Part shown: in pieces, positions 35,651-48,083 of the stretch
Position numbering within the stretch: the stretch's first letter is position 1
Layout of the letters: each line of letters opens with the position of its first letter
NCBI GenBank assembly: GCA_003255025.1
Contig: QANY01002308.1
Location: 234,888 to 298,887, forward strand
Direction of reading: 5' to 3'
Origin: Datisca glomerata
Taxonomy: Eukaryota; Streptophyta; Magnoliopsida; Cucurbitales; Datiscaceae
Length of the DNA stretch: 64,000 bases
The notes under the pieces: generated by a model
Told to the model about the DNA's origin: nothing
Seen by the model: only the letters and a program-made list of their open reading frames with translations
The model's database searches: none
Position numbers and translations under genes: made by a program

Positions 35651-37820
35651 ATTTCTAATGGGTTATCTTTTTAAAACCATGTAATTTAGTGGTTATCTTT
35701 TTTATTTGAGTAAATCAATACAGATTCATTTTGACTCATATTAACGGCTCTGTTTCATTCTATGGACACAAGGTCAATTTTGAGCATGAAACAACACGTC
35801 AGGGTGACAATAACTTGATAGTTCGAGGGTGTAATTTATAATTTTCTCTATAATTTTCCATCCTAAACTATCATTTAGTTATATTTTAAATCTTGGGCTA
35901 TGGAAATTTATAATTCATTTACTAAACTATTAACAAGTTAGGATGTCTGATGATGGATACTTTACATTATGAGAAATGACTATGACCTAACAATCCTTTA
36001 ATTATTGTTTCTCATTGCGCTCCAGGTAATTTCTGTTAGTGTTTTGAATTAAAAACATCCACAGATGCACTTCACGTTGTCAGGGAATATTTTTTGTTCA
36101 AAAAATGAAAGTTAACGTAGTGTGCAACGGGAAACAATAATTAAAGTGCAGGGCGTGGTTAGTGTAAGTTTTAAAAACTTCGGGTGAAAGTTGACATGGA
36201 GTGATAGCTTGGGGTGCATGAATTAGTGTAAACCAAATCTATTTGGGTAAATTACACCAATCTCACGACAACACACTTGTAGTATGTCTTAATTCCAAAC
36301 ATCTCATTTACTTTCAAAACCTTCACAGACTATCCCTCTAGTTTTGGATTTGGACCCCCTTCTATTAGGGGTGAACATGAAGGGATCTACACGATCTAGG
36401 TCATTGAAAAACATGATCACTTTATGTTCAGTAGATGAAGTGATCATGTTCAGTAGATGGGCTGAAAAAACAAAAACAAAAATCATTCTATAAATTTTAC
36501 AATATTAGTATTGAGCATCTTTGGGCCGTTAATTTTCTGTGAAGCTTTTCAGATTTACTAAACATGAATTCCATGTTCTCCTAAATAGGAGAACATCCAT
36601 TTCCTCTACTTTACTTTTACCTACACATAAGTCCATACATTTTTTCCCAAAATGCCCTGATAACATGTCATTTCTTATAAGAAATTAAAATTGATATGTT
36701 AACATTTTTGTCATAATTTCATTTTCTTATTTGTATATATCAGTATTTGAGAATATCTCTAAAACATATTTTTCTTTCACTTTTGGCTGAAATTTATAAT
36801 GGTTGAATCAAGAAGTTACATTAATTAGAGGATGATATTTTTTACCTTTCATTAAGGGGGAGATGGATTGTCTGTCTAATTATGTATAATTAAGATAAAT
36901 TAAATGATTTTTTATAATTTAACTTATATTTTTAAATATTACTAACAAAAGAGTATTGAATTGTTTCTCATGTAAAATGGGTGTCATATCGGTCCTATAA
37001 TTCATATAAGAGCTTGAGGTCAAATATCTAAGATTTAATTGTCTTGGGCGATAACATACCTTTTAGTTTTCAACAAGGACAATCAAATTCAAACCTCCAT
37101 TTTGAATGGAATCCATTTTTTTTTCAGGAAATTTGAATGAGAGTATATATTCAATTTCTTGATTGTGATTTGTGAGATATTGTCGAAAATGATCCTTACA
37201 TACCTAAATCATGAAATTTGACTGAGAAAAAAAAATTAATTTGTGTTTAAATACCCAAGTTATAAATGTTTTTTAATGTGCCTTAAGTATAAACGAATTT
37301 AATCATATTTTCGTGTTCGAATCTACAAAGGATATTTGACATCTATTAGAAATCACACATGAAAGCATAAACGAGGTTAAAGACTCTAATATTGATATTT
37401 ACATGCTTTGAAAGCTACTAAAAAATAGAGGAGGCACTTCAAAGTGAAGTCTCAAGAAAAGTGAAGTCTAGTTGACAACGAACATGAAAATGTACATCTA
37501 TGAATAATGACATACGTAGAAAAATGTTAGTAAACCTTATTTTCATAGTAATCTTGATTTTTTGAGAAATCACATGAAAATTCATTTTTTTCAGGATGTG
37601 TATGCATTTTGAAAAATTCATTTTTTAAATTTTAAAAATGCATAAATATAGGGGGAGAATTAAAAAATGCCATGTTCAATTCTTTTTTATGATTTCAAAA
37701 TGGGAGAAATATAGTTGATTGCAAAAGGGGAAGAGTTTTAAAAAATTTATTTTTCAAATGTTATTGCATATTCTTTGGGAGAGTTTATTGTTAATATTTT
37801 TCTAGAAACCAAATGTTGTC
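35651..37820. other. AT-rich region, no gene seen; one hairpin
   Basis: No coding region recognised. 36410-36422 and 36438-36450 are perfect 13-base inverted arms (AACATGATCACTT / AAGTGATCATGTT) with a 15-base loop. Several GGGGGA runs (36855, 37650, 37830) resemble polypurine tracts. Confidence 0.45.
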
Positions 37821-37990
37821 ATCATCAGGGGGATGTTGACCCTCATCAAGGTGATAATTTTGATGATGAAAAATAATATGTTGGACTAATATTTCTTTTA
37901 GTATGTAGAAAAACTATCAAGTGCAAATTAAAATACAAATACAAGAAATAACGATGAATTAATCTGGTTCTTCAAGAAAAATTCTACACA
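37821..37990 (+). mobile_element. Possible SIRE/Maximus-type Copia 3' junction
   Basis: TTGTCATCATCAGGGGGA followed by TGTTGACCCTCATCAAGG and TTTTGATGATG resembles the polypurine tract and LTR start of SIRE/Maximus-type Copia elements, in which GATGATG-rich sequence flanks the junction. Only this short piece is seen, with no pol domain, so the call is tentative. Confidence 0.35.
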
Positions 37991-38194
37991 GAGAATAAGG
38001 ATAAATTTATGAAGTCATATAGACCCATTACATCACAAGAAATCAACCAAGGAGAAGAAGGGTCAAGGACAAGAAGCGAAACAGAACGAGCGAGAAAATG
38101 AGATAAAATACATTGAACCCAGATTGCTTTTTGTCGAATCGGTGAACCGATGAAACAATCGGCTAGAATCAGTCCATCAATGGTTTTGTAGTAC

Positions 38195-39010
38195 ATGGTT
38201 GCGGTTGTACCCAAGCCGCATGCCGAACCGGGCTGGTATTTTCACCCTCCCCCACCATGCGCGAGAGAGAGTCTCTATGCTTATCAAGTTGCCAACTTTG
38301 ATCCATGCATCTCTATATATTCCACTTCTAACTTTACTCCATTTGCAAAGTGGGATTTCCATAATTCCAACTTATTTTTCATTTTCTTTCAGCTCACTTT
38401 GGGTAATAATTTATCATTCATCCCAAAGTCAATTTTGATAAATTAATAGTCAATTTTGATGTACTCATGAAGGAGAACTCAAATATCCAAAGACCTTACA
38501 CTTTTATATAGTGGGTCTAACCTATAAATTTGCTCAAAATTGATCCATGAAAATAGTGCTTAAGACCCAATTTTCAACAATTCACCACATGAATGAAAAT
38601 TGACAACCAACGACATGAGATACGTGGTGATAGAATTCAACATTCCGAAACCTGCATAGGAAAGGTACGTTTTACCCTTTGAACCTTTCCTTGTGTAAGT
38701 ATATTTACTTTATTGGATGATCAATAGACGCGATGTCTTTGAACTATTTGACCGTATGTTAACGATGACATATTACACACATGAGTCATCCCTGACATAG
38801 TTCAGTTCTCATTACTATGTTTGTTTTGACAATGAACATCCTCCTGCTTTTGTAAGAGTTTCTTAAGAATCGCGCCCTTACAATTCCTATAGAAGCGGCC
38901 CCACTTCAGTCTCACATATGTGATTTCTTAATTTAAGAGTAAACCCGTATTACCCTACTCGGATCTCACATTTTTTAACACATAAGAATCATTAAAAGCT
39001 CAGCTTAACC
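38195..39010 (-). repeat. 3' LTR portion of the third Copia (shared with 56498-56640)
   Basis: CACCCAAGCCGCATGC-type sequence, ATTTTCACCC, TCTATGCTTAT and CCACTTCTAACTTTACT occur in the same order at 38207-38360 and 56498-56630. It lies just downstream, on the minus strand, of Copia RNase H sequence, as a 3' LTR should. The match ends where the right-hand copy runs into another element, so the full LTR limits are unknown. Confidence 0.55.
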
Positions 39011-39149
39011 TAATATCCAATGGGAATCACTGTTTTTATCATGGGAATGGATAGGGCCCAAGTGATCCGACTAAGTTTATACAATTAGGTTGTCCCTTTG
39101 AACCTGCATCTTGGGGTCTCCAATCAACTAGGTCGAGTTTCTTTTGTAG

Positions 39150-39901
39150 CAACTTATTCTTATATAGGTTTTAGTCTCATTCTCATAGATTACTTTTCAA
39201 CTAACTATCTATTTATTCTTGGACTTTATATAGTCAAGAGTAATAACCCCTGTCAAGAGTAGTTGTTCAGTAATATTATATCTATGACGAATGTGTCTAC
39301 ACTTACCATTATACATATTACTTTGTGCCATTCCAATATTACTTTGATTATCATAGTGTATACAGATTGATGGCAAAGGCTTTGGCCATCTTAGAATATC
39401 CTCCTAGGGAGTGGTGTAACCATTTAACCTCTTCCCAACATTTGCCCAAAGCTATAAGCTCAGATTTCATAGTGAATCTAATTATAGTTGTCTGTTTTAA
39501 GGATTTTCATACTACGGCAGTGCCTCCTAATGTGAAAATATATCTACTAGTAGACTTCGTGTATTTCTTATAAGATATCTAATTTGTATCGGTATATCCT
39601 TCTAGGACTTATGGATATCTTGTGTAGGGTAGTCCATAATTCTGAGTATTCTCATAATGGCTTTCCAATATTCAACTCTAGGATTACTCATAAATCTACT
39701 TAGTTACTCATTGTATATGCAATATCAAGTCTTGTACAACACATCAAGTACATTAGACTATCTATCACTCTAGAGTACTCTACTTAAGAGATATTCTCAC
39801 ATTTATTCTTGGACAAATGTACACTTGTATCCATTGATATTTTTTATTTACTAGTGTGATTTTTGCTAAATTTTCAGAGAACATTATCTACATAATGAGA
39901 C
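39150..39901 (-). pseudogene. Third Copia: RT C-terminus and RNase H remnant
   Basis: On the minus strand, from the Gypsy insertion edge: HYVDNVL, then degraded SLMYLMCCTRLDIAYT (about 39730), NPRVEYWKAIMRILR, FTLGGTAVV, ELIALGKCWEEVKWL (about 39420), DNQSNIGMAQSNMYNGKCRH and NITEQLLLTGVITL (about 39240). The order corresponds to the RT-RNase H end of Copia. Several stops are present. It continues the reading of 47518-48083 across the Athila-like element. Confidence 0.75.
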
Positions 39902-41181
39902 TGATGAGTGTGTTTCACACTCATATTTTAGACACTCATAGCTTTAATTTTATTGGTTTTTTATATTTCTTTCTTGATTTATGTTTGTTTTTATTTTAAT
40001 GTTGTAGGTATGATATTCAAGTGCACTTGGGGTGATTTTGGAAGATTGGGAAGACAAAACGTGGAATAAAAAGTGAGAAAATGCCAGGTCTGGGCAGACT
40101 GACCAGCGTCGCAACATCAAGAAGCAGTAGAGCCAGTGTCACGATGCTGGCTTCCTAGCGCCATGACTTTGGCGCACAACATGAAGAAGTAGAATTTGCC
40201 AACATCACGTCGCTGGCGCTTTGACGAGGAACAAAATTACCATCATCGTGATGCTAGTGCGATAAAGATATTTTGTGCACATTTCTCCATTTTTATCCTT
40301 ATCAAATCCTAATGTATAAATAGAATATTTTAGGGTTCGTTTTAGGAGTTTTTGGACGTGAGAGGCAAAGGAAACAAGCTCTTGGAGAGGAGAAGGAGAT
40401 CCAACCTGGAAACAGATTTCAACTTCAATTTCCTCATCAAATCTTGGTTTCTTCTCTCATTTTGTATGTTCATGAATAGTGTTAGGATGTTTTCTTATTT
40501 TAGTATGTTTTAATTTTCCAATTTAGGGCTACGACATAGCCAAATCATGGTTGCTCCTTAATTTTAATTTTCAACCTAATAGATGTTTATTCATTATTGC
40601 TGAGTGTTATGATATATTCTTAATGCGTGTTCTGGCCAACTATTGCATGATTTGAGATTTAATTCTGAGATTGAGAAGTGATTAAATTTATCCAGCGTTC
40701 ATGATACCACTAGATTTTTATAAGTTATAGATAATTATAATGCTAGTGTAGCAATGATAATTTCTTGTGCTTAATGAGTTTCAATATATTTAATCTTGAT
40801 AGAGATGTCATATTTTTATATTTGAATCATTATTATCGATGCTTGAAAAAAAATTGATAATTATTTTAGAGAACTTTGCTGTCAGAGTTATAATAAACAT
40901 AGATTGATTGAGATTTAGAGTTTTGAGCATGATTGGTTTGGTGAAATCAAAATCTCTAGAATTTTTAATCATTGAAATTCACTTTATTTTAACTTAATAA
41001 TCTCAATTGTTTTAGTTTAATATTACATAAAAAATCCCACTTTCGATATTCTCAATTAAAGTTAGAGTCTAGTTGATTTCAATAATTAATATTAATCAAT
41101 CATGTGGACGATACTCAATATTCATAAAATTTATTACTTGATAATGATAGTATACACTTACACTCTAGAAAAATTGTAACA
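39902..41181 (+). repeat. 5' LTR of the Athila-like element
   Basis: 1280 bases. It contains a CG-rich repeat-like patch (GCGTCGCAACATCAAGAAGC, GCGCACAACATGAAGAAG) near 40105-40260, and TATAAATAGAAT at about 40314 as a likely TATA box, upstream of TTAGGGTTCG. Confidence 0.85.
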
Positions 41182-41432
41182 AGTTTTTTATAGAAATTTA
41201 TTAATGGGGATTGATTTTCTTGATTAATATTGGAATCACATATCCTTAATTTTAATTTGAATTTCTTTTTGCGTTTATTTATGGTTGTTTCCTATTTTGA
41301 ATTTTTAGACATTTTCTAAGGTGTATGAGAAAATAAGGAAGCGAAAATTTAGCTCCCCTTAATTTAGAAAGTGAGCAAACTTGTCATCGAAATAGAAAAG
41401 TGAGGAAATAAGCTTCTAGACAACTTCAAGAA

Positions 41433-43290
41433 ATGATGGATGACGTTAAAGAAAATCCTGAAATTGTGACCAACCGAAATAGTCAAGTAATTTGGGACTA
41501 TGTTATGCCAGTGGTCAATGAGGCCGTGTCTTCCATTCAACGCCCTGTCATTAATGCCAACAATTTTGAGATTAAGCTGACTATCATTCAAATGGTGCAA
41601 GCTAATCAATTTAGTGGTTTTCCTAATTATGACCCAAATGTTCATATTGTCACTTTTCTTGAAATTTGTGAGCCATTCAAGCATAACAATGTCTCAAATG
41701 ATGCAATTAGGTTGAGATCATTCCCATTTTCCCTTCGCGATAGGGCTAAGAGTTGGTTGAACTCTTTGCCGGCTGGATCAATCACTACTTGAAATGATCT
41801 TTCTGAGAAAGTTTTAGCCAAATTCTTTCCACCAGCTAAAATAACCAAGATGAGGAATGAGATCACTACCTTTGCCCAATATGATATGGAGTATTTTTAT
41901 GAAGCTTGGGAGAAGTTTAAAGATATGTTGAGGGGATTCCCACATCATGGACTTCCTGAATGGCTACATCAAGAAGCAGTAGAGCCACCACCACGACGTT
42001 GGCTTCCTAGTGCCGTGACTTTGGCGCACAACATGAAGAAGCAGAAATTGCCAACATCGCGATGCTGCGCGTCGACGAGGAACATAATTCCCATCATTGC
42101 GATGCCAACACGATAAAGATATATTGTGCGCTTTTTGCTCCATTTTTATCCTTATCAAACCCTAGTGTATAAATAGAATATGTTAGGGTTCGTTTATGGA
42201 GTTTTTGGATGTGAGAGGCAAAGGAAAAAAACTCTTGGAAAGGAGAAGAAGAAGATCCAACTCGAAAATGGATTTCAACTTCAATTTCCTCCTCAAATAT
42301 AGGTAGTCTTCTCTCTTTTTTCCGGCTAGATCAATCACTACTTGGAAGGGCTTTCTGAGAAATTTTTGGCCAAGTTCTTTCCACCAGCTAAAATAACCAA
42401 GATGAGGAATGAGATCACTAACTTTTCCCAATATGATATGAGTCTCTTTATGAAGCTTGGGAGAGGTTTGAAGAGATGTTGAGGGGGTGCCCACATCATG
42501 GACTCCCTGAATGGCTACGAGTCCAAACTTCTACAATAGATTGGGGAATTCAACATAAACACTAGTGAATGCGGCAACATGAGGTGTTTTGATGAGTAAA
42601 ATACATGAGGAGTCATATGATTTGCTAGAAGAAATGGTTGATAATAAAGTCGATGCTCTTACCGCTCTCATAGCTCAAATAGCTACAATGTCTAAGCATG
42701 TGAGCTCTTTCACTACTAATGATAGCATTATTCATGCTACACAGGAAGTTTGTAACTTATGCGATGGACCTCATTCTAGTACTGAATGCCAAGTTGGTAA
42801 TCTTTTTATTCCTTCTCACTCAGAACATGTTAATTTTGTTGATAATTAAAATAGAAATTGTAACTCATTCTCCAACACCTACAATCAAGGATGGCGTAAC
42901 TGCCCTAATTTCAATTTGAAGAATAGTCAGAATATGATTAATCCACTTGTTGCTACTCAACCTCAATTTCAACCTCAGCAACATAAAATTTCTTTACAAG
43001 ATGGTCTTGTCCAGCTCATAGTCAATACTAATCAATTTATGGCAAGGACATATACTACACTTCAGAGGTAAGAAACTAGTATTCATAGTCAAGCTCCGTT
43101 TATTCAGAATTTAGAGCTTCAAATGGGTCAACTATAAGAAATACTCACTCATAGACCACAAGATTCTCTACTGAGCAACACTAAGAGGAATCCAAAAGAA
43201 CAAGTAAAGGCCGTTACCCTTCATAGTGGCAAGGAGTTAGCAAAACTAAAGAAAACAATAGTTGAAAGTTCTTAGCTAATTGAAGCATGA
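41433..43290 (+). pseudogene. Athila-like gag, with an embedded LTR fragment
   Basis: The N-terminal part holds QFSGFPNYDPNVHIVTFLEI and RLRSFPFSLRDRAKSWLNSL, characteristic of Athila gag, with a TGA where Trp of TTW is expected (41791). At 41967 the gag is interrupted by about 355 bases of LTR sequence. Gag then restarts at 42322, repeating 41769-41967. Further on come VDALTALIAQIATMSKHV, a zinc knuckle CNLCDGPHSSTEC (about 42750), LQMGQL and NPKEQVKAVTLHSGKEL (about 43215). Gag forms the virus-like particle. The rearrangement and stops preclude function. Confidence 0.85.
41966..42321 (+). repeat. LTR fragment inside gag, flanked by a gag duplication
   Basis: ACATCAAGAAGCAGTAGAGC through TATAAATAGAATATGTTAGG to TCAACTTCAATTTCCTCCTC matches about 40114-40462 of the 5' LTR. 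It is preceded by gag 41769-41967 and followed by a second copy of the same gag segment (42322-42518). Confidence 0.88.
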
Positions 43291-43399
43291 ACTAAGGATG
43301 TAGGTGATCATTGCATCGAGAATTCAGAAAAGAAAGAAGACAGACCTAAGTCAAAGCTCTTTTTTGATAATCCTCCACCTTATGTCCCCCACATATTCC

Positions 43400-44186
43400 A
43401 TACCCCCAGAAGTAGAAATTGAACAAGCAGTTTTCCAAGTTTCTTGATGTGTTTAAGAAACTACATATCAACATTCATTTTGTAGATGCTTTGGAACAAA
43501 TGTCAAGCTATGTCAAATTCATGAAGGAAATTATGTCGAACAAGAGAAAGTTAGAGGAGTATGAGACATTTGCACTTACTGATGAGTGAAGTGCAGTTTT
43601 ACAAAATAAACTACCCCCAAAGCTAAAGGATCCTGTAACGTTTTCTATTCTATGCACCATTGGCAATTCTTATTTTGAAAAGGCTTTATGTGGTCTTGGA
43701 GCTAGTCTTAGTTTGATGCATTTCTTAGTTTACAAGAAGCAAGGTATTGGAGAAATTAAGCCCACAATGAACTCTTTACAATTAGCTGATCATTACATTA
43801 AGTATCCATTGAGGATTATTGAAGTTGTTTTGGTAAATGTGGATATATTTATCTTTCCAACTGATTTTATTGTTCTTAATATGGAAGAATATTGAGAAAT
43901 TTTAGTTATTCTTGGTAGACCATTCTTAGCTACGGGGAGAACACTTATTGATGTGCAGAAAGGGCGGCTTATTCTGAGAGTGCAAGATGAGCAGGTAATT
44001 TTCAATGTCTTAAAAGCAATGAAATATCCCAGTGATGTGGATAGTTGCTTACGAGTGGATAGTGCAGAAAGATGTATTAAGGAAGAAATTCATGAAAGTT
44101 ATCTGATTGAGCCATTAGAAGCATGTCTAGTTGGGGCTGTTGACAATGAAGATCTAGAGATTTTGGAGTGTGTGAGTCGGTTGTAA
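43400..44186 (+). pseudogene. Athila-like protease region
   Basis: Reads KFLDVFKKLHINIHFVDALE, VLQNKLPPKLKDPVTF, LCGLGASLSLMHFLVYKK, LADHYIKYPLRIIEVVLVNV, FPTDFIVLNMEEY, a TGA, ILGRPFLATGRTLIDVQKG and VQDEQVIFNVLKAM. The normal D-S/T-G protease active site is degraded here to GLGAS. Several in-frame stops are present. The frame ends at a TAA at 44184. Confidence 0.85.
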
Positions 44187-46209
44187 GCGACCCCATCGAT
44201 ATTCAACAAGAGGCTTTTGAATAATTAGGAGAAGGTAAACCTAGACAATTATCGTTTATTGCAAAACCACCGACGTTAAAACTCAAGCAATTGCCAACCC
44301 ACCTTTAGTATGCTTATTTAGGAGAAGCATCTACTCTTCATGTCATTATTTATGTTTCGTAAAGTGGTGAGCGAGAAGACAAATTTTTTAGGGTGTTGAG
44401 AGAGCATAAAATAGCCCTAAGGTGGTCAAATTCTAACATAAAGGGAATTTTAAAGTCAATGGATAATAGGTGAAACCATATTTGGATGATCAATGATCAA
44501 TAAAATATCACAATCGTGTTGGTTTCACTTTGATCGTCTATATTATGTCCGACTTAAGCCATTAAAGCAAGCGCTACAGGGAGGCAATCTAATTTTATTT
44601 ATGTTAGTTTTATTTTATTTATTTATTATTTAAACCTTCCACTTTTTCTAATTTATCTCATTCATTAGATCTTAAATATTTATCTCCTCCTATCATCTCT
44701 CCACAGGAGCTAGTTTTTCCCGCTCCTGTCCTCCTTCAGAAACAACATGAACAATGTGGAGAATGACGACGAGGAAATATAATCCTAATTCAGGGATGTC
44801 TTCTTTATGTACTTCTTTAACATATTTTTCATTTGAACAATATAAGTTTTAGGTTTGGGGTGGTGGCATTTAATTCGGTAATTTCATTACTCAGTTTTAT
44901 TTTGTTATTTATTCTCTCTATAGTCTTATTTTGTTTGCTTATTTAATTTGTTTTCTTTTTTTTGTAAAAAATTTTTGACAATCTGTAGTAGACAACACTA
45001 GCGCCTATGATGATATTAGTTTTGATTTCTTGATAATTTCAAAAAAATGATGAATTTGTGTATCTGTGTGTTTGAACTATTTGCTGATTTGCATTTCACT
45101 AGAGTGTCCTGACATTTTGAGCACATAGCATTGATCGTTTGATTATCTTTCTACTTTGGGAAAAATTATGTGACTTAAGGAATCATTATGATCTCATAAG
45201 AACTCTAGAACCAGTTTGATTGTTGCTCGAGGTGAAATCCTAGGCTACACTATACTTAGGACATGATTTAGGTCATCTTTAGACTGTTTAAGCTTTTCAA
45301 GTCAACCTATGCATAATTGTTTCTCTAGTCACCCCTGGTGAGCCTAAATAGCCATTTTTTACCACCCATGATAGTTTCCTAACCTCATAAAAAATTTCTC
45401 AAGTAACCTTTTTACTCATAGTATTTGGATGTTCTAGGAAAATACTTGGAGCTATGGCAAACTAGGTGGATGGGAGGAGTTTTGATGTATTTATTCAAAA
45501 AATGTGAATAAGTTTGATATCGTAGCCTCTTAGGGGTGTCTCAACACCTAATACCCTATGAGCAATTTGTTAGGAAGCTATTAGCTGAAAGCTCATTAAG
45601 GAAAATAGAAGCTTAAGAAATTCAAATTGAAAAAAAAAAAGAATGGTTGGGTATGGTCTATAATTCAAGAGGTGGAAAGTGATAAGTTTGGGGGTGTGGC
45701 AAGAGAAGTTGGGTTAAGCTCGTTGGTTCCTAGAATGCATGTGTGACTATGGGTAAAAATTGAGCCAAAATAATATCATCTATCCTACCCTAAACCCTAG
45801 CCATACATTACAAGCTTACAAAAGTCCTAATGATCTTGAGTGTTATCGATTGCCTACATTAATGGAGAGTGACAAAAAAATTGGTCTATTAAGTTCTAAT
45901 CTATTTATAGATTAATGGATCTATTTTTTAAGACTTGGTTGCTAAACTCATTTGAGACTAAGAAGTTGGACTACTTAAGGCGACATATAAGTACTCAGAT
46001 TTTTACAAAGTGTAATGTAGGTTGGCATTTGTATTAAAATTCTACATGATCACAATTCAAAAGTTTTTCTTGGATTATCGCTATTTTAAAATCTTTGAGG
46101 CTTGTTTAGTTAGTCAAAATATTATGTCTTTTGATCAGTACTCTTGCAAAGTCTAGTGCTTACTTGCTTGATTTTTGGTTTTGTTTTGCTTGAGAACTAG
46201 CAAAAAATT
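44187..46209 (+). other. Deletion junction and 3' non-coding region of the Athila-like element
   Basis: At about 44390-44450 the sequence reads VLREHKIALRWSNSNIKGI (start of RT). At once, in a different frame, come VNG and KPYLDDQ-like codons near 44470 (end of integrase), so RT, RNase H and nearly all of integrase are missing. The remainder to the polypurine tract is AT-rich and non-coding. An unusual open stretch near 44690-44770 (PISPPPVLL-like) is not recognisable. Confidence 0.7.
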
Positions 46210-46224
46210 AAGTTTGGGGGTATT

Positions 46225-47517
46225 TGATGAATGTGTTTCACACTAATATTTTAGACACTCTCAGCTTTAATTTTGTTGGGTTTTTTTGAAATTTCTTGCT
46301 TGATTTATGTTTTTTTTTTGTTTTTATGTTGTAAGTACGGTATTCAAGTACACTTGGGGTGATTTTGGAAGATTGGGAAGGTAAAAGGCGAAATAAAAAG
46401 TGATAAATGATGGGTCTAGGCAGAATGGTCAGCGTCGCGATGCTAGCTTCCCAGCACCGCGATGATGGCGTTCAACATCAAGAAGCAGTAGAGCCAGCGC
46501 CGTGACTCTAGCACACAACATGAAGAAGCAGACTCGCTAGCGTCGATGAGGAGCAAAACTGCCAGCATCACGACGCCAGCGCGATAAAGATATTTTGTGT
46601 GATTTTTGCTCAAATTTTATCCTTACAAACTCTAGTGTATAAATAGAATATGTTAGGGTTCGATTAAAGAGTTTTTGGACATGAGAAATAAGGGAAAAAG
46701 CTCTTGGAGAGGAGAAGAAGAAGATCCATCCCGAAAATAGATTTCAACTTCAATTTCCTCCTCAAATCTAGTTTTTCGTCTCTCTTTGTCTATGTTCATG
46801 AATATTGTTAGGATGTTTTCTTATTTTAGTATGTTTTAATTTTTCAATCTAGGGCTACGACGTAGCCAAAACATGATTGTTCCTTAATTTTGATTTTCAA
46901 TCTAATCAATGTTTATTCATTATTGTTGAGTGTTATGATCTATTCTTAATATGTGTGATTGTCTGGCCAACTATTGCATGATTTGAGATTTAATTCTGAG
47001 ACTGAGAAGTGATGATTAAATTTTCCCGTTGTTCATGATACCATTTGAATTTAATAAGTCAAAGATAATTATGAATCTAGTGTAGCCCTTATAATTTCTT
47101 ATGCTTAATGAGTTTCAATATATTTAATCATGACATAGATGTGAGATTTGTATATTTTAATCATTATTATCGATACTTGATAAAGATTGATAACTACTTT
47201 AGAGAAATTCATTGCCAGGATTATAATAAAAATAGATTGATTGAAATTTAAAATTTTGAGCATGTTTGGTTTGGTGAAATCGGAATCCCTAAAACTTTTA
47301 ATCATTAAAATTCATTTTATTTTTATATAATAATCTCAATTGTTTTAGTTTAATATTACATAAAGAAGTCCAACTTTTCGATATTCACAAGTAAAGTTAG
47401 GGTCTAGTTGATTTTAATAATTAATATTAATCAATCCTATAGACGATACTCTATATTCATAAAAATTTATTACTTAAAAACAATAGTGTACACTTGTACT
47501 CTAGAAAAATCGTAACA
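46225..47517 (+). repeat. 3' LTR of the Athila-like element
   Basis: 1293 bases, aligning end to end with 39902-41181 including the CG-rich patch and TATAAATAGAAT. Substitutions and small indels are scattered throughout, so the insertion is not recent. Confidence 0.85.
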
Positions 47518-48083
47518 CAGAATGACTTAAAATAAGTCCATATAATGTTCTTTTGATTTGATTCCCAATATAATATCAAGTCTCATGCCGTTCATATCAA
47601 ATCTAGATTTGAATACATCCTTCGTAGATTTGATCATCTTATGATTACTACCAATGATAAGCATGTCATCAACATAGAAACACACAATGACATATCCATT
47701 TTCTATGTCTTTAACATAGACACACTTATCACATTCATTGATTTTGAATCCACCTGATATCATGTAACTGTGAAATTTTTCACGCCATTGTTTTTGTGCT
47801 TGTTTCAAACCATATAATGATTTCACTAATTTACAGGCTTTCTTTCCTTGCCCAAGAGTGGAAAACCCTTCTAGTTGTTCCATATGGATTTCTTCCTCTA
47901 AATCTCCATTTTTAAAGGCCGTTTTCACAATCATTTGATGTACTTCAAGATTTCACAAAGCTGTAATTACAAGTATCATCCTAATGGAGGTTATTTTCAA
48001 CACCGGAGAATATGTATCAAAATAATTAAGACCATCATTTTGTCTATAGCCTTTAATTACAAGTTTAGCCTTGTATTTATTAA
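47518..48083 (-). pseudogene. Third Copia: central RT fragment
   Basis: On the minus strand from 48083: NKYKAKLVIKGYRQNDGLNY, FDTYSPVLKITSIRMILV, then (47934-47527) IVKTAFKNGDLEEEIHMEQL, KLVKSLYGLKQAQKQWREKF and VIVCFYVDDMLIIGSNHKMI with the YVDD motif, ending at the Athila-like insertion after ILGIKSKEHYM. A stop lies after VITAL. It joins in reading order to 52736-55368 on the right and 39150-39901 on the left. Confidence 0.87.

Larger units (their letters stand above)
39902..47517 (+). mobile_element. Athila-like Gypsy element, internally deleted
   Basis: Two direct LTRs (39902-41181 and 46225-47517) begin TGATGA(G/A)TGTGTTTCACAC and end CTAGAAAAAT(T/C)GTAACA. The interior has an Athila-type gag and protease but no RT, RNase H or integrase core. 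A polypurine tract AAGTTTGGGGG (46210-46220) precedes the 3' LTR, and similar AAGTTTGGGG motifs occur at 45686 and near 44850, typical of Athila 3' regions. The primer-binding site after the 5' LTR is degraded. It is inserted in a minus-strand Copia between RT and RNase H. A target duplication is not clear. Confidence 0.87.

Noticed and set aside
35828..36259. Possible MITE with GGTGTAATTTA ends
   Set aside because: Only about 10 bases of inverted similarity 430 bases apart in AT-rich DNA and no target duplication.
43793..44005. Minus-strand frame overlapping the Athila-like protease
   Set aside because: Antisense shadow of a well-recognised protease region.
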